Source: CAZHFW01 sp964531675 (GTDB lineage: Bacteria; Planctomycetota; Phycisphaerae; Phycisphaerales; UBA1924). Taken from it: a stretch of DNA of 17,691 nucleotides. Below are positions 1 through 7,615 of the stretch, piece by piece. Under the pieces are notes generated by a model, which saw only the letters and a program-made list of their open reading frames with translations, had not been told where the DNA came from and searched no databases. Location of the stretch: assembly GCA_964531675.1 (NCBI GenBank), contig CAZHFW010000055.1, positions 1-17,691 on the forward strand, in the 5' to 3' direction. A program made the position numbers and the translations under genes. Within the stretch, counting starts at the first letter, position 1. Each line of letters begins with the position of its first letter.

Positions 1-1
1 C

Positions 2-1393
2 GATCGCGTCGGATCCCACGGCCTCGATCCCGACATCTTCCACCCGCAAAGCGAGGGCGCTCAGGCCATCGCCGCCCACACCACACGCCTGGCCAAGTCC
101 CGAGGCACAGGCTGGGAACGCTGGCGTCAACTCCCCTTCGACCCCATGCGCGCCGAGCACGTCTCCCGCGTCAAGCAGGTCTGGGCCTCCCGCAAAGGCC
201 ACTTCGACAACCTCGTCGTCCTCGGAATCGGCGGCAGCGCCCTCGGCAATATCGCCCTCCAGTCCGCCCTCAACTCCTCCGTCTACAACCTCCTCCCCGA
301 CGCCTCCCGCCCGGGCCCACGCCTCTTCGTCCTCGACAACGTCGACCCCGCGGGCTTCGCCGCCGTCATGGACTTCTGCGCAAACCAGCCCGGCGGCCTG
401 AAGCGCACCCTCTTCAACGTCATCAGCAAGTCGGGCGAAACCGCCGAGACCGCCGCCCAGTTCATGGTCATCCGCGACGCCCTCAAGCACGCGGTCGGAC
501 CCGACTACCGCGCCAACATCGTCGCCATCACCGACCCCGCCAAGGGAACCATGCGGCAGATCTGCGACCGCGAGCAGTTCGACACCCTCCCCGTCCCCGA
601 CGGCGTCGGCGGCCGCTTCTCCGTCCTCTCCCCCGTCGGCCTCTTCTCCGCGCACGCCTGCGGCATCGACATCGACGCCCTGCTCACCGGCGCCGCCGAC
701 ATGGACGCGGTCTGCTCCCGCCCCGACCTCACCAAGAACCCCGCCGCCATGCTCGCCTTCCTGCTCGTCGAGCTTGGCACCTCCAAGGGCAAGACCAACC
801 ACGTCATGATGCCCTATGCCAACAACCTCTACCTCCTCGCCGACTGGTACCGCCAGCTCTGGGCCGAGTCCCTCGGCAAGCGCAAGGACAAGACCGGCGC
901 CGAGGTCTTCTCAGGCTTCACGCCCATCAAGGCCCTGGGCGCGACCGATCAGCACTCGCAGATCCAGCTCTACCGCGAAGGCCCCAACGACAAGGTCATC
1001 GGCCTGGTCGAAGTCGCCGACTTCGGCAAGTCCGTCACCATCCCCACGGGCCTGGGCGTCGACGCGCTGCACTACCTCGAAGGCAAGTCGATGGGCGCGC
1101 TGCTCAACGCCGAGAAACGCGCCACCGAGTACGCCCTGCTCGAGAGCGAACGCCCCAACTACACCATCCGCTTCCCCAAGGTCGACGCCCGCCACGTCGG
1201 ACAGTTCGTCTCCCTCTGGCAGATCGCGACCGCGTACGCGGGACTCCTTCTCAACATCGACGCCTACGACCAGCCCGCCGTCGAGCTCGGCAAGCAGGCG
1301 ACCTTCGGCCTCATGGGCCGCAAGGGCTACGAAGAGCACCTGGCGAGCGTCGATCGCGCCCTGACCCGCACGTCCCACATGATCGAGGGCTGA
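2..1393 (+). CDS. pgi: Glucose-6-phosphate isomerase, 5' end cut by window edge
   Basis: Interconverts glucose 6-phosphate and fructose 6-phosphate in the cytoplasm (glycolysis and gluconeogenesis). The frame is open from base 2 to the stop, giving 463 visible residues. The first in-frame ATG at 146 is internal, because the residues before it (WERWRQLPFDP) continue the protein, so the true start lies outside the window. Family motifs are clear: VVLGIGGSALG, then the sugar-phosphate loop SKSGETAE, then GGRFSVLSPVGL. The expected catalytic residues by family knowledge are the Glu in WAESLGK (codon 866-868), the His in DQHSQ (953-955) and the Lys in ELGKQ (1292-1294). The C-terminal signature reads DQPAVELGKQ where many homologues have DQPGVE, a mild change. 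The ending FGLMGRKGYEEH resembles the Bacillus/Thermus-type enzymes. A strong terminator follows. Identity is very sure. Confidence 0.97.
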   Translation, partial: DRVGSHGLDPDIFHPQSEGAQAIAAHTTRLAKSRGTGWERWRQLPFDPMRAEHVSRVKQVWASRKGHFDNLVVLGIGGSALGNIALQSALNSSVYNLLPDASRPGPRLFVLDNVDPAGFAAVMDFCANQPGGLKRTLFNVISKSGETAETAAQFMVIRDALKHAVGPDYRANIVAITDPAKGTMRQICDREQFDTLPVPDGVGGRFSVLSPVGLFSAHACGIDIDALLTGAADMDAVCSRPDLTKNPAAMLAFLLVELGTSKGKTNHVMMPYANNLYLLADWYRQLWAESLGKRKDKTGAEVFSGFTPIKALGATDQHSQIQLYREGPNDKVIGLVEVADFGKSVTIPTGLGVDALHYLEGKSMGALLNAEKRATEYALLESERPNYTIRFPKVDARHVGQFVSLWQIATAYAGLLLNIDAYDQPAVELGKQATFGLMGRKGYEEHLASVDRALTRTSHMIEG

Positions 1394-1443
1394 TCCGCCG
1401 CTCTCGCGTGCGCTCAACGCCACCTTTCTCGATTGAATCCAAG

Positions 1444-1474
1444 CCCCCGGGCCCGAGCCCGGGGGTCTTTTCTT
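1444..1474 (+). terminator. Intrinsic terminator after pgi
   Basis: A perfect 9-bp stem, CCCCCGGGC (1444-1452) with GCCCGGGGG (1457-1465), encloses the 4-base loop CCGA and is followed by the T-rich run TCTTTTCTT. It sits about 50 bases after the pgi stop and 10 bases before the stop of the convergent gene. On the minus strand the hairpin is not followed by a T run, so it mainly serves pgi. Confidence 0.9.
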
Positions 1475-1483
1475 GCCCGGGCT

Positions 1484-3499
1484 TCAGTGAGGCTCCACCA
1501 CAAAGCAGTCAAGACCGAAGTACGTGCCGGGCCGATCCGCGCCGGGATTGACGCCCACGACCTCGACGCGCACCGTGATCATGCCATCGACAGGCTCGGC
1601 GTCGCCCAGGTCGATCTTCCCGGTGGGAAGCACCTCGTGCCGGCGCGAGCACAGATCCACGTCATGCCCGACAGGCTTCCCGTTGATCGAGAAACGCACC
1701 ACCGCGTAATCCCAGGACGCGGTCGCGTACGCCGCCAGACCGGACTTGCGCGCCGCGGGAATCTTGAACTCCACAAACTCACCCACCGCGTGCGCCTGCA
1801 CCCAGAGCTGCTGCTCGCCGCTCCAGACCCCGGGCCCGAATCCGCCCTGAACCTCGACGCGCAGCCCCGGGGTCGAGCCGCTGACCTTGAGCGACTCGCA
1901 CTCGATCGCGCCCGCGATCTTGAATGGCTTGGGAAGTTCCGGCGCCTTCACCAGAGGCAGCGCCGCCCGCTCGGGCATCGGCGCACGATTGGTCGTCGCG
2001 CCGGGCCTCGCGTAGAAGTACGCTGTGGTCGCGTACTCCACATCGCACGCCTTCCAGTGCCAGACTTCGATGTTCATCGAGAGCGACTTGGTAAACGGAA
2101 TCGCGTCGAGTGAACGCGTCCGCGTCACCGCGGTGCGCCCCCAGTTGTTCTCGCCTTCCTGCCCATCCACCCGCACCTGAGCCTCAAAGGGCCTCGCGAA
2201 CTTCACAGGCCAGCACCACCCATACCCGTAGTAGTCCTCGGTGCCTGTCCCGAAGTGCGACGGGAACTTCTCGCCGTCGACGTAGATCTTCTCGTCGCCT
2301 TCCCCCCACCACTCCTTGACCGGGTTCATCACGCTCAGGTTGTCACCGACGTACACGCCCTGGCCCGCAACGTCCACGTAGTTGAAGTCGCTCGTGCCCG
2401 CAGCACCCTTGGCGTGGATCGGATACTCGTCGCGCCACGCCGCGTGGAAGTGCATCGACCGCTCGTCCCACGCCCAAGGATCGGTCACAACACCCACCAT
2501 CTCAAGCGTCACGTCCTGCTGCCCGAGATTGTGGATCGTAAGCCGTGCGTCGCGCTCGTAAGGCATGATCCAGTCGCAGGTCATCTGCCCGCCCGCGCGG
2601 ACATGGCGATACCAGTCCTGATACGCGTTCACGCCGACGCCCGAACCGAAGAAATCCGCGATCGGGCACCACACCGTCTGTTCGCCGTCAAACGTCATCT
2701 CGACCACGCACGAGCGCAGCGCCTGCTCCAGATCCGCCGCCGACGCCCGCATCGTGAGCGTCCGCACCGCGTGAGGCCCCGAGGCCAGATCCCAAAAGCG
2801 GCTCGTCCCCGCCGGCAACACGCCCCCTCCCGGAAGCTCCGCCGTCTGCATCAGGTCCGATCGCCGCTCCGCCAAAAGCGTCGCCGACGCCCGCTCGATC
2901 TCCGCGCGCGACGCCGCAAGCTCACCCGCCGAGAACGACTCCACCACCGTCCCGGGCTCGTACACCCGGTAGTTCACGTGGTAGTAGAACTCGTTGTGGT
3001 CGCTCGTGACCACGCACCGCTTCGCGAAGGGCACAGGCAGATACATGTTCCAGCCCTTGCTCGCCTCCGCCGCAAGCCCCCCAGGCACCCCCGCCTTTCC
3101 GCTCAAGAGCTCCGCCATCGGCGCTTCGATCACCGGCGCGGCGCCATCATCCACATACACCCGCAGCACGCCCTTGGGATTGGGCGACCACACGCGCACG
3201 ATCGCGCCGGGCCCCGCCGCGTCCATCATCACCCACTCCTTGCGCCCCTGATGCTCCTCCACGCGCAAGTACTGGTTGTAATCCCCGTTGGCGAACCACG
3301 TCCTTTCGTCCGCCGGATCGACCGACGCACGGTCGTAGGAGCTGAACTGCAGACACCGGTACGCGGGCTCGGGAAACCGCGCGACCGCCTCGCGATCCGT
3401 CATCTCGACAAGCAACGACGAAAGCGTGACAGGCGGAGCTGCGCAGGCTCCCCAAGCGAATCCCAGCGTCACCAGCCAGCCGATCAAACGCCTCTTCAT
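1484..3499 (-). CDS. Secreted DUF2961 / GH172-like glycoside hydrolase
   Basis: Predicted exported carbohydrate-active enzyme of 671 residues. The DUF2961 family founds GH172, with known members acting on alpha-fructofuranosyl or arabinofuranosyl linkages; the substrate here is unknown. I chose the ATG at 3499 over a start at 3571 because it has a good GAGGAG ribosome site 7 bases upstream and begins a typical signal peptide (MKRRLIGWLVTLGFAWG, then ACA before APPV). The N-terminal half holds the DUF2961 core: the WFANGDYNQY segment, the DAAGPGAIVRVWSPNPKG strand, and GTGTEDYYGYGW with Glu421, a plausible catalytic residue. Glu478 in NIEVWHW is another candidate. From about residue 525 a beta-rich tail (IECESLKVSG, WVQAHAVGEFVEF) looks like a carbohydrate-binding-module type sandwich. 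It converges on pgi and diverges from the FmdB-like gene. Family is fairly sure; substrate is not. Confidence 0.85.
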   Translation of the reverse strand: MKRRLIGWLVTLGFAWGACAAPPVTLSSLLVEMTDREAVARFPEPAYRCLQFSSYDRASVDPADERTWFANGDYNQYLRVEEHQGRKEWVMMDAAGPGAIVRVWSPNPKGVLRVYVDDGAAPVIEAPMAELLSGKAGVPGGLAAEASKGWNMYLPVPFAKRCVVTSDHNEFYYHVNYRVYEPGTVVESFSAGELAASRAEIERASATLLAERRSDLMQTAELPGGGVLPAGTSRFWDLASGPHAVRTLTMRASAADLEQALRSCVVEMTFDGEQTVWCPIADFFGSGVGVNAYQDWYRHVRAGGQMTCDWIMPYERDARLTIHNLGQQDVTLEMVGVVTDPWAWDERSMHFHAAWRDEYPIHAKGAAGTSDFNYVDVAGQGVYVGDNLSVMNPVKEWWGEGDEKIYVDGEKFPSHFGTGTEDYYGYGWCWPVKFARPFEAQVRVDGQEGENNWGRTAVTRTRSLDAIPFTKSLSMNIEVWHWKACDVEYATTAYFYARPGATTNRAPMPERAALPLVKAPELPKPFKIAGAIECESLKVSGSTPGLRVEVQGGFGPGVWSGEQQLWVQAHAVGEFVEFKIPAARKSGLAAYATASWDYAVVRFSINGKPVGHDVDLCSRRHEVLPTGKIDLGDAEPVDGMITVRVEVVGVNPGADRPGTYFGLDCFVVEPH

Positions 3500-3603
3500 G
3501 CGCACACTCCTCGCCCCGCTGCGGTACCAAACCCCGCGTCCTCCGGCGTAGTATGACAGCCGCGGCAGCACCCGGGTTGGCCCAATCCCACAGGAGCGCG
3601 ACC

Positions 3604-3837
3604 ATGCCTCTCTACGAATACATCGCCAAGGAAGACGGCGCCGTCATCGAGCTTATCCGCCCGATCGCGCAGGCCGACGCCCCCGTTCAGGACCCCGAAG
3701 GCAAGGGCCGCACGTTCACGCGCAAGCTCTCCACCTTCGCCACCTCCGGAGGCCCCGCCCCCTCAGGCGGCCACTCCCTCCCCGTCGGTGGTGGCTGCGC
3801 CTGCGGCAAGCCCCACGGCTCCTGCAAGCGCAACTGA
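3604..3837 (+). CDS. FmdB-like small protein, N-terminal Cys pair missing
   Basis: A 77-residue protein beginning MPLYEYIAKEDGAVIELIRP. The MPxYEY opening is the hallmark of the FmdB/CxxC zinc-ribbon family, whose cellular role is poorly defined. The start at 3604 is preferred over an in-frame ATG at 3553 because AGGAG lies 7 bases upstream and the family motif begins exactly there. In the usual family the opening is followed by CxxCG; here those positions read IAKEDG, so the first metal-binding knuckle is absent. Three cysteines instead cluster in the tail (GGGCACGKPHGSC), after a Gly/Pro-rich linker. The protein may bind metal through this tail, or not at all. It diverges from the GH172-like gene across 104 bases, in which I see no convincing promoter. 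Confidence 0.75.
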   Translation: MPLYEYIAKEDGAVIELIRPIAQADAPVQDPEGKGRTFTRKLSTFATSGGPAPSGGHSLPVGGGCACGKPHGSCKRN

Positions 3838-3853
3838 TCCGCCCCTCCAGGGT

Positions 3854-3882
3854 GGCACTGGTGCCCTTCAGGCACCAGTGCC
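3854..3882. repeat. Perfect 12-bp inverted repeat (REP-like or terminator hairpin)
   Basis: GGCACTGGTGCC (3854-3865) and GGCACCAGTGCC (3871-3882) are exact reverse complements around the 5-base loop CTTCA. It begins 17 bases after the stop of the FmdB-like gene. No T run follows, so it is not a classic intrinsic terminator; it could protect the 3' end of the mRNA or be a dispersed palindromic element. Confidence 0.8.
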
Positions 3883-3883
3883 C

Positions 3884-4018
3884 GCGCATCCTCAACTCCC
3901 TCTCCGCCCCCGCGCAACTCCAACGCGCACCCTCCGCGCCCGCGCACAAACCGCCAATCTCGCGCACCCCCACGCCCCCGCGCCCGTTCCGGCACGCCAG
4001 TTGTGGTTGTCCCCCCGT
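3884..4018 (+). other. C-rich, G-poor spacer; possible Rho loading region
   Basis: This non-coding spacer before flgF is very rich in C and poor in G on the plus strand: in 3901-3960 I count 33 C and 10 G. Such unstructured C-rich RNA is typical of Rho utilisation sites, and its position after a gene end fits. The frame is open into flgF, but the translated residues look like nothing but Pro/Arg/Ala-rich composition. The whole neighbourhood is C-skewed, so this reading is tentative. Confidence 0.3.
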
Positions 4019-4038
4019 CCCGGTGCGCCCGCACCGGG
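4019..4038. repeat. 8-bp inverted repeat 23 bases before flgF
   Basis: CCCGGTGC (4019-4026) pairs with GCACCGGG (4031-4038) across a GCCC loop. It ends 22 bases before the flgF start. With the palindrome at 3854 it brackets the C-rich spacer. It could be an mRNA leader structure or the second half of a paired palindromic element. No T run follows. Confidence 0.6.
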
Positions 4039-4060
4039 TGGTTGCTTCGGACGCGCGCCC

Positions 4061-4840
4061 ATGAACTACGGCATCCAGCTCTCAGCCTCCGGCGTCCTCA
4101 CCGCCATGTACCGGCAGGACGTCGCCGCCAACAACCTCGCCAACATGTCCACCGCCGGGTTCAAGCCCGACATCGCCGCCACACGCCAGCGCCCCGTCGT
4201 CCGCCAGGAAGACGGCGTCTGGAACCTCCCCTCCAACGCACTCCTCGAACGCCTCGGTGGCGGCACCCTGCTCGCCCCCAACCGCGTCGACTTCTCCCAG
4301 GCCTCCCTCGAACGCACCGGCAACTCCCTCGACGTCGCCATCCAAGGCTCTGGCTTCCTGGTCGTCCGCGACGAAGCCGACCAGTCGGGTGACCGCCTCC
4401 GCCTTACCCGCGATGGCCGCCTCACCCGCGACCGTAACAGCCGCCTGGTCTCCGCCTCCACAGGCCAACCCGTCCTCGACCTCCAGAACCGCCCCATCAC
4501 CATCCCCGACGGGCCGGAAGTCGTCATCCAGGAAAACGGCGTCATCCGGCAGGGAAACCTCACCCTCGGCCAGATCGCCCTGGTTGACGTCCCCAACCGC
4601 GAACGCCTCACCAAGCTCGGCAATTCGCTCTTCAACGCACCCGCCGACGCCATCAACTCCCGCGCGCCCGCCACCGGCGTCCTCAAGCAGTACCACGTCG
4701 AATCCTCGGGCGTTGACGAGTTCCGCGCCCTCCTGGCGGTCTCCAGCGCCGCCCGCGAAGTCGAAACCAACATCGGGATGATCCAGTCCCAGGACCGCAT
4801 GATCGAACGGGCCATCTCCAGCCTCGGCCGCGTCGCCTGA
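4061..4840 (+). CDS. flgF: Flagellar proximal rod protein FlgF
   Basis: A 259-residue rod protein of the flagellar basal body, exported by the flagellar type III apparatus. The basal-body rod signature is present near the N terminus (VAANNLANMSTAGFKPD, residues about 21-37), followed by the central FlgE/F/G-type segment with LDVAIQGSGFLVV. The C-terminal helix (SSGVDEFRALLAVSSAAREVE) matches the coiled-coil tail of rod proteins. Length is close to the E. coli FlgF. The start at 4061 is set by homology; the frame is open further upstream, but that part is low-complexity. No clear Shine-Dalgarno sequence is visible. FlgF is chosen rather than FlgG because the next gene is a better FlgG and the order flgF-flgG-flgA-flgH-flgI is common. 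Confidence 0.9.
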   Translation: MNYGIQLSASGVLTAMYRQDVAANNLANMSTAGFKPDIAATRQRPVVRQEDGVWNLPSNALLERLGGGTLLAPNRVDFSQASLERTGNSLDVAIQGSGFLVVRDEADQSGDRLRLTRDGRLTRDRNSRLVSASTGQPVLDLQNRPITIPDGPEVVIQENGVIRQGNLTLGQIALVDVPNRERLTKLGNSLFNAPADAINSRAPATGVLKQYHVESSGVDEFRALLAVSSAAREVETNIGMIQSQDRMIERAISSLGRVA

Positions 4841-4868
4841 TCCCGCTCCCGACACGGAAAAAACGACC

Positions 4869-5675
4869 ATGTCTGTCACCGCTCTTCAGACCGCTGCCAC
4901 CGGCCTTTCCGCGATGAACACGTCCCTGGACGTGATCGCCAACAACATCGCCAACGTCAACACCCCGGGCTTCAAGGCCAGCCGCGCCAACTTCCAGGAC
5001 TTGCTGTACCTCGAAAAGCAGCAGCCCGGCGTCGAAAACGCCAATGGCGACATGCGCCCCATCGGCCTCTACGTCGGCCTCGGCGTCAAGGTCTCGGGCA
5101 CCCAGCAGAACTTCGAGAACGGCTCCCCGCTCTCCACCGGCAACAAGCTCGACATCATGATCGACGGCCAGGGCTTCTTCAAAGTCCAGACCGAACAGTC
5201 CCTCGGCGGCGGCACCGCCTACACCCGCGCCGGCAACTTCACCCTCAACGCCGACCGCGAAATCGTCATGGCCAACGACCAGGGCCGCCGCCTCGAGCCC
5301 CCCATCACCATCCCCGACAACACCATCAGCGTCGATATCGACGCCAACGGCAAGGTCTTCGCCACCGTCGCCGGCGAAACCACACCCCAGGAAGTCGGGC
5401 AGCTCGAAATCGCCACCTTCGCCAACCCCGCCGGCCTGAAGTCCGAAGGCGAAAACCTCTGGACCGAAACCGCCGCCTCGGGCCAGCCCACCTCTGGCGA
5501 GCCCGGCGTCGACTCCCGGGGCACCATCCTCCAGGGCTTCCTCGAAAACTCCAACGTCGACCCCACCCTGGAGCTCATCCAGCTCATCCGCACCCAGCGC
5601 GCCTTCGAGTTCAACTCCAACACCATCCGCGCCTCCGACGAAGCCCTCCGCACCGTCGCCCAGCTCACCCGCTAA
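4869..5675 (+). CDS. flgG: Flagellar distal rod protein FlgG
   Basis: A 268-residue distal rod subunit, the axle passing through the P and L rings. The rod signature VIANNIANVNTPGFKAS lies at about residues 22-38. The centre has LDIMIDGQGFFKVQ and TRAGNFTLNADREIV, both typical of FlgG. The C terminus (GFLENSNVDPTLELIQLIRTQRAFEFNS, in part) is a near-textbook FlgG tail, with the NVD turn that separates it from FlgE. It follows flgF by 28 bases and precedes flgA by 12, so one transcript is likely. The upstream ribosome site is weak (ACGGAAAA). Codons end overwhelmingly in C. Confidence 0.97.
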   Translation: MSVTALQTAATGLSAMNTSLDVIANNIANVNTPGFKASRANFQDLLYLEKQQPGVENANGDMRPIGLYVGLGVKVSGTQQNFENGSPLSTGNKLDIMIDGQGFFKVQTEQSLGGGTAYTRAGNFTLNADREIVMANDQGRRLEPPITIPDNTISVDIDANGKVFATVAGETTPQEVGQLEIATFANPAGLKSEGENLWTETAASGQPTSGEPGVDSRGTILQGFLENSNVDPTLELIQLIRTQRAFEFNSNTIRASDEALRTVAQLTR

Positions 5676-5687
5676 GCCCGCGCCGCC

Positions 5688-6761
5688 ATGACCGCGTTCC
5701 TGCGCACAACCCCGCCCGCCGCCCGCCGCGCCCTCTGGCTCGTCGGCGCACTTCTGGGCGCAGCCCTTGCGCAGGCCGACTCCATCACCCTGCTCCCGAC
5801 CGTCCGCGTCGACACCGGCACAGCCAAGCTCACGCTGGCCGAGATCGCCAAGCTCGAAGGCCCCGCCGCCCTCGCGCTGGCCGACACCCCCGTCTACGAG
5901 TTCTCCAAGACCGACGCCGCCTGGACGACCATCGACGTCGCCCGCGTGCGCGAGGCCCTCAAGGACCACAAGGACCTGGACTGGTCCAACCTGAGCATCC
6001 ACGGCCTGGCCACCCAGGTCCGCCGGCTCACGCCCCCCAAGCCCGCCGCCCCCAAGCTAGAAACCAACGAAGAGCAGGTCGAAGCCGATCCGGGCCCGAC
6101 GCTCCGCATCGCCGTCGCCCAGCGCCTGTGCGACATGCTCGGGGTTCCTGCCGACCATCTCCGCCTGAAGTTTGAAGATCGTGACCAGAAAGGTCTGTCT
6201 ATTTCCACGATCGACCGCATCGTGGACATTCAGCCGCTCGGTTCGGGCGATCGGATCCCGCTGGCCATCCGCGTCTATCAGGGCGAGACGATCGTCGCGA
6301 ACCTGACCATCCGGGTCGATGCCGAAGTCTTGCGCCCCGTTGCCATTGCGACCGGTCCGCTCCGCCGCGGGCAGACGCTCGAGGCCAGCGACTTCACGCT
6401 TGAGGATCGCTGGCTCCCCCCGTCGGTCCGCCCCGCGGATCCCGACTCGGCCGCGGGCAAGGCGGTCCGCCAGCGCGTCAATCCCGGAGAGGTGCTCGGC
6501 CAGGAAGACATTCAGCCCCCCGTCGTCGTCAAGCGGGGCGAGCTGGTGATGGTGCACTGCGTGAATCCGGGCTTTGTCGTCAAGCTCACCGCGCGGGCCA
6601 CGACCGACGCCCGCGAGGGTGAATCGATCACCTTCGAGACCCTGGAGCCCGATCGCAAGGCCCGCCGCCAGATCGTGGCCCGCATGGCCGGCCCGGGCAC
6701 CGCGATCGCCTCGGCCCTGACCACGACCACCGACAACCCATCGCGAGGCGCTGCCCGATGA
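5688..6761 (+). CDS. flgA: Flagellar P-ring assembly chaperone FlgA
   Basis: A 357-residue periplasmic chaperone for FlgI during P-ring assembly. A signal peptide is visible (RRALWLVGALLGAALAQA before DS). The central part contains LRIAVAQRLCDMLGV, and the C-terminal third is the SAF/ChapFlgA domain: LRPVAIATGPLRRGQTLEAS from about residue 214, then the NPGEVL turn and VVVKRGELVMVHC near 275-287. It is longer than enteric FlgA (about 220 residues) because of an N-terminal domain, as often seen outside enterics. The stop overlaps the flgH start as ATGA, implying coupled translation. Codon style changes around 6060-6120 from strongly C-ending to more mixed. No Shine-Dalgarno sequence is evident. 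Confidence 0.92.
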   Translation: MTAFLRTTPPAARRALWLVGALLGAALAQADSITLLPTVRVDTGTAKLTLAEIAKLEGPAALALADTPVYEFSKTDAAWTTIDVARVREALKDHKDLDWSNLSIHGLATQVRRLTPPKPAAPKLETNEEQVEADPGPTLRIAVAQRLCDMLGVPADHLRLKFEDRDQKGLSISTIDRIVDIQPLGSGDRIPLAIRVYQGETIVANLTIRVDAEVLRPVAIATGPLRRGQTLEASDFTLEDRWLPPSVRPADPDSAAGKAVRQRVNPGEVLGQEDIQPPVVVKRGELVMVHCVNPGFVVKLTARATTDAREGESITFETLEPDRKARRQIVARMAGPGTAIASALTTTTDNPSRGAAR

Positions 6762-7444
6762 ACCGTTCCCAGAAGTTCGCTGCCCTCCTGACGCTCGTGC
6801 TGGCCGCCCCCGCCTGCGGGCAGAGCCTGTTCCTGCAGCCTGTCTCCCAGCCGCTGGACGACACGAATCAGCCCGACAATCAGGCCCACATCCGGGCCTC
6901 CAGCCTGCTGTTCGTGCAGAAGCCCAAGCCCAAGAACTTCGCGATCCACGACCAGGTCACGATCGTGATCGACGAGCGTTCCACCATCAGCGCCGACTCC
7001 AAGCTGGACACCAAGAAGGACTACGACTTCAACGCGGCATTGACCAAGTTCCCGAGCCTCCAGGCCTTCCTGGAAGGCCAGATCGAGAACGGCGACTCCA
7101 ACTCCGGCGCCGCCCTGGGCATCAACAGCAAGAACAAGTTCAAGGGCCAGGGCACCTACGACCGCACCGACAAGTTCAGCGCCCGCATCACCGCCACGGT
7201 GATCGACGTCAAGCCCAACGGCAACATGGTCCTGGAAGCCCGCAAGACCATCACCAAGGACAAGGAAGTCTCCCTCCTGATCCTCTCAGGCACCTGCCGC
7301 CGCGAAGACGTCACCGACGCCAACACCGTCCTCTCCACCCAGCTGGCCGACCTCAACCTCGTCACCCAGAACGAGGGTCAGGTGAAGGACTCGGCGACCA
7401 AGGGCTTCATCCCGAGGATCCTGGAAGCGATCTTCAACTTCTGA
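6758..7444 (+). CDS. flgH: Flagellar L-ring protein FlgH
   Basis: A 228-residue subunit of the outer-membrane L ring. An N-terminal signal is clear (MNRSQKFAALLTLVLAAPACGQS). Enteric FlgH is a lipoprotein; here the residues before the Cys are APA, a poor lipobox because Leu is missing at -3, so lipidation is uncertain. Family segments follow: HDQVTIVIDERSTIS, then FKGQGTYDRTDKFSARITATV, VIDVKPNGNMVLEARK, then the LSGTCRREDVTDANTV strand. Presence of an L-ring protein shows a flagellum crossing an outer membrane. It overlaps flgA by 4 bases and is followed by a terminator-like hairpin, so the upstream operon may partly end here. Confidence 0.95.
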   Translation: MNRSQKFAALLTLVLAAPACGQSLFLQPVSQPLDDTNQPDNQAHIRASSLLFVQKPKPKNFAIHDQVTIVIDERSTISADSKLDTKKDYDFNAALTKFPSLQAFLEGQIENGDSNSGAALGINSKNKFKGQGTYDRTDKFSARITATVIDVKPNGNMVLEARKTITKDKEVSLLILSGTCRREDVTDANTVLSTQLADLNLVTQNEGQVKDSATKGFIPRILEAIFNF

Positions 7445-7470
7445 AGCAGGCGCCACCCGCTGAACGCACC

Positions 7471-7506
7471 AAGCCATCGAGTCCCCGACTCGATGGCTTC
7501 TTCGCA
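7471..7506 (+). terminator. Terminator-like hairpin between flgH and flgI
   Basis: A perfect 12-bp stem, AAGCCATCGAGT (7471-7482) with ACTCGATGGCTT (7488-7499), has a 5-base loop CCCCG and is followed by CTTCTTC. The T tract is weak, so termination may be partial. It divides the flgF-flgH block from the flgI-flgL block. Confidence 0.7.
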
Positions 7507-7517
7507 TCCACCCCCTT

Positions 7518-7569
7518 CGTGCCTCCGTGCCTTCGTGCCTTCGTGCCTTCGTGCCTTCCTTCGTGCCTT
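7518..7569. repeat. Octamer tandem repeat CGTGCCTT
   Basis: Six copies of an 8-base unit lie between flgH and flgI: one CGTGCCTC (7518-7525), four CGTGCCTT in a row (7526-7557), a partial CCTT, and a last CGTGCCTT (7562-7569). It is non-coding. On the minus strand it reads AAGGCACG. The near-perfect copies suggest slippage or recent expansion. Confidence 0.9.
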
Positions 7570-7598
7570 CCCCCACCCCCGGCACACCATTCGCTGAT

Positions 7599-7612
7599 CC
7601 CTCTCCGGAGGG
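7599..7612 (+). promoter_or_regulatory. flgI ribosome site inside a small hairpin
   Basis: The flgI Shine-Dalgarno sequence GGAGG (7607-7611) ends 4 bases before the ATG. It lies partly in a 5-bp stem, CCCTC (7599-7603) with GAGGG (7608-7612), loop TCCG. The hairpin may reduce initiation a little. Confidence 0.4.
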
Positions 7613-7615
7613 CTC

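Noticed and set aside
2255..3556. Plus-strand open frame of about 430 codons opposite the GH172-like gene
   Set aside because: The translation is dominated by His, Arg and Pro, with no motif; the minus-strand gene has signal peptide, ribosome site and family motifs.
3853..3867. TGGCAC at 3853 as a -24 element of a sigma-54 promoter for flgF
   Set aside because: There is no TTGC at the right spacing; the TGGCAC is part of the 12-bp palindrome.
3788..4060. In-frame upstream extension of flgF
   Set aside because: The frame stays open to 3788, but it overlaps the end of the FmdB-like gene and yields only Pro/Arg/Ala-rich low-complexity residues; the FlgF family begins at the 4061 ATG.
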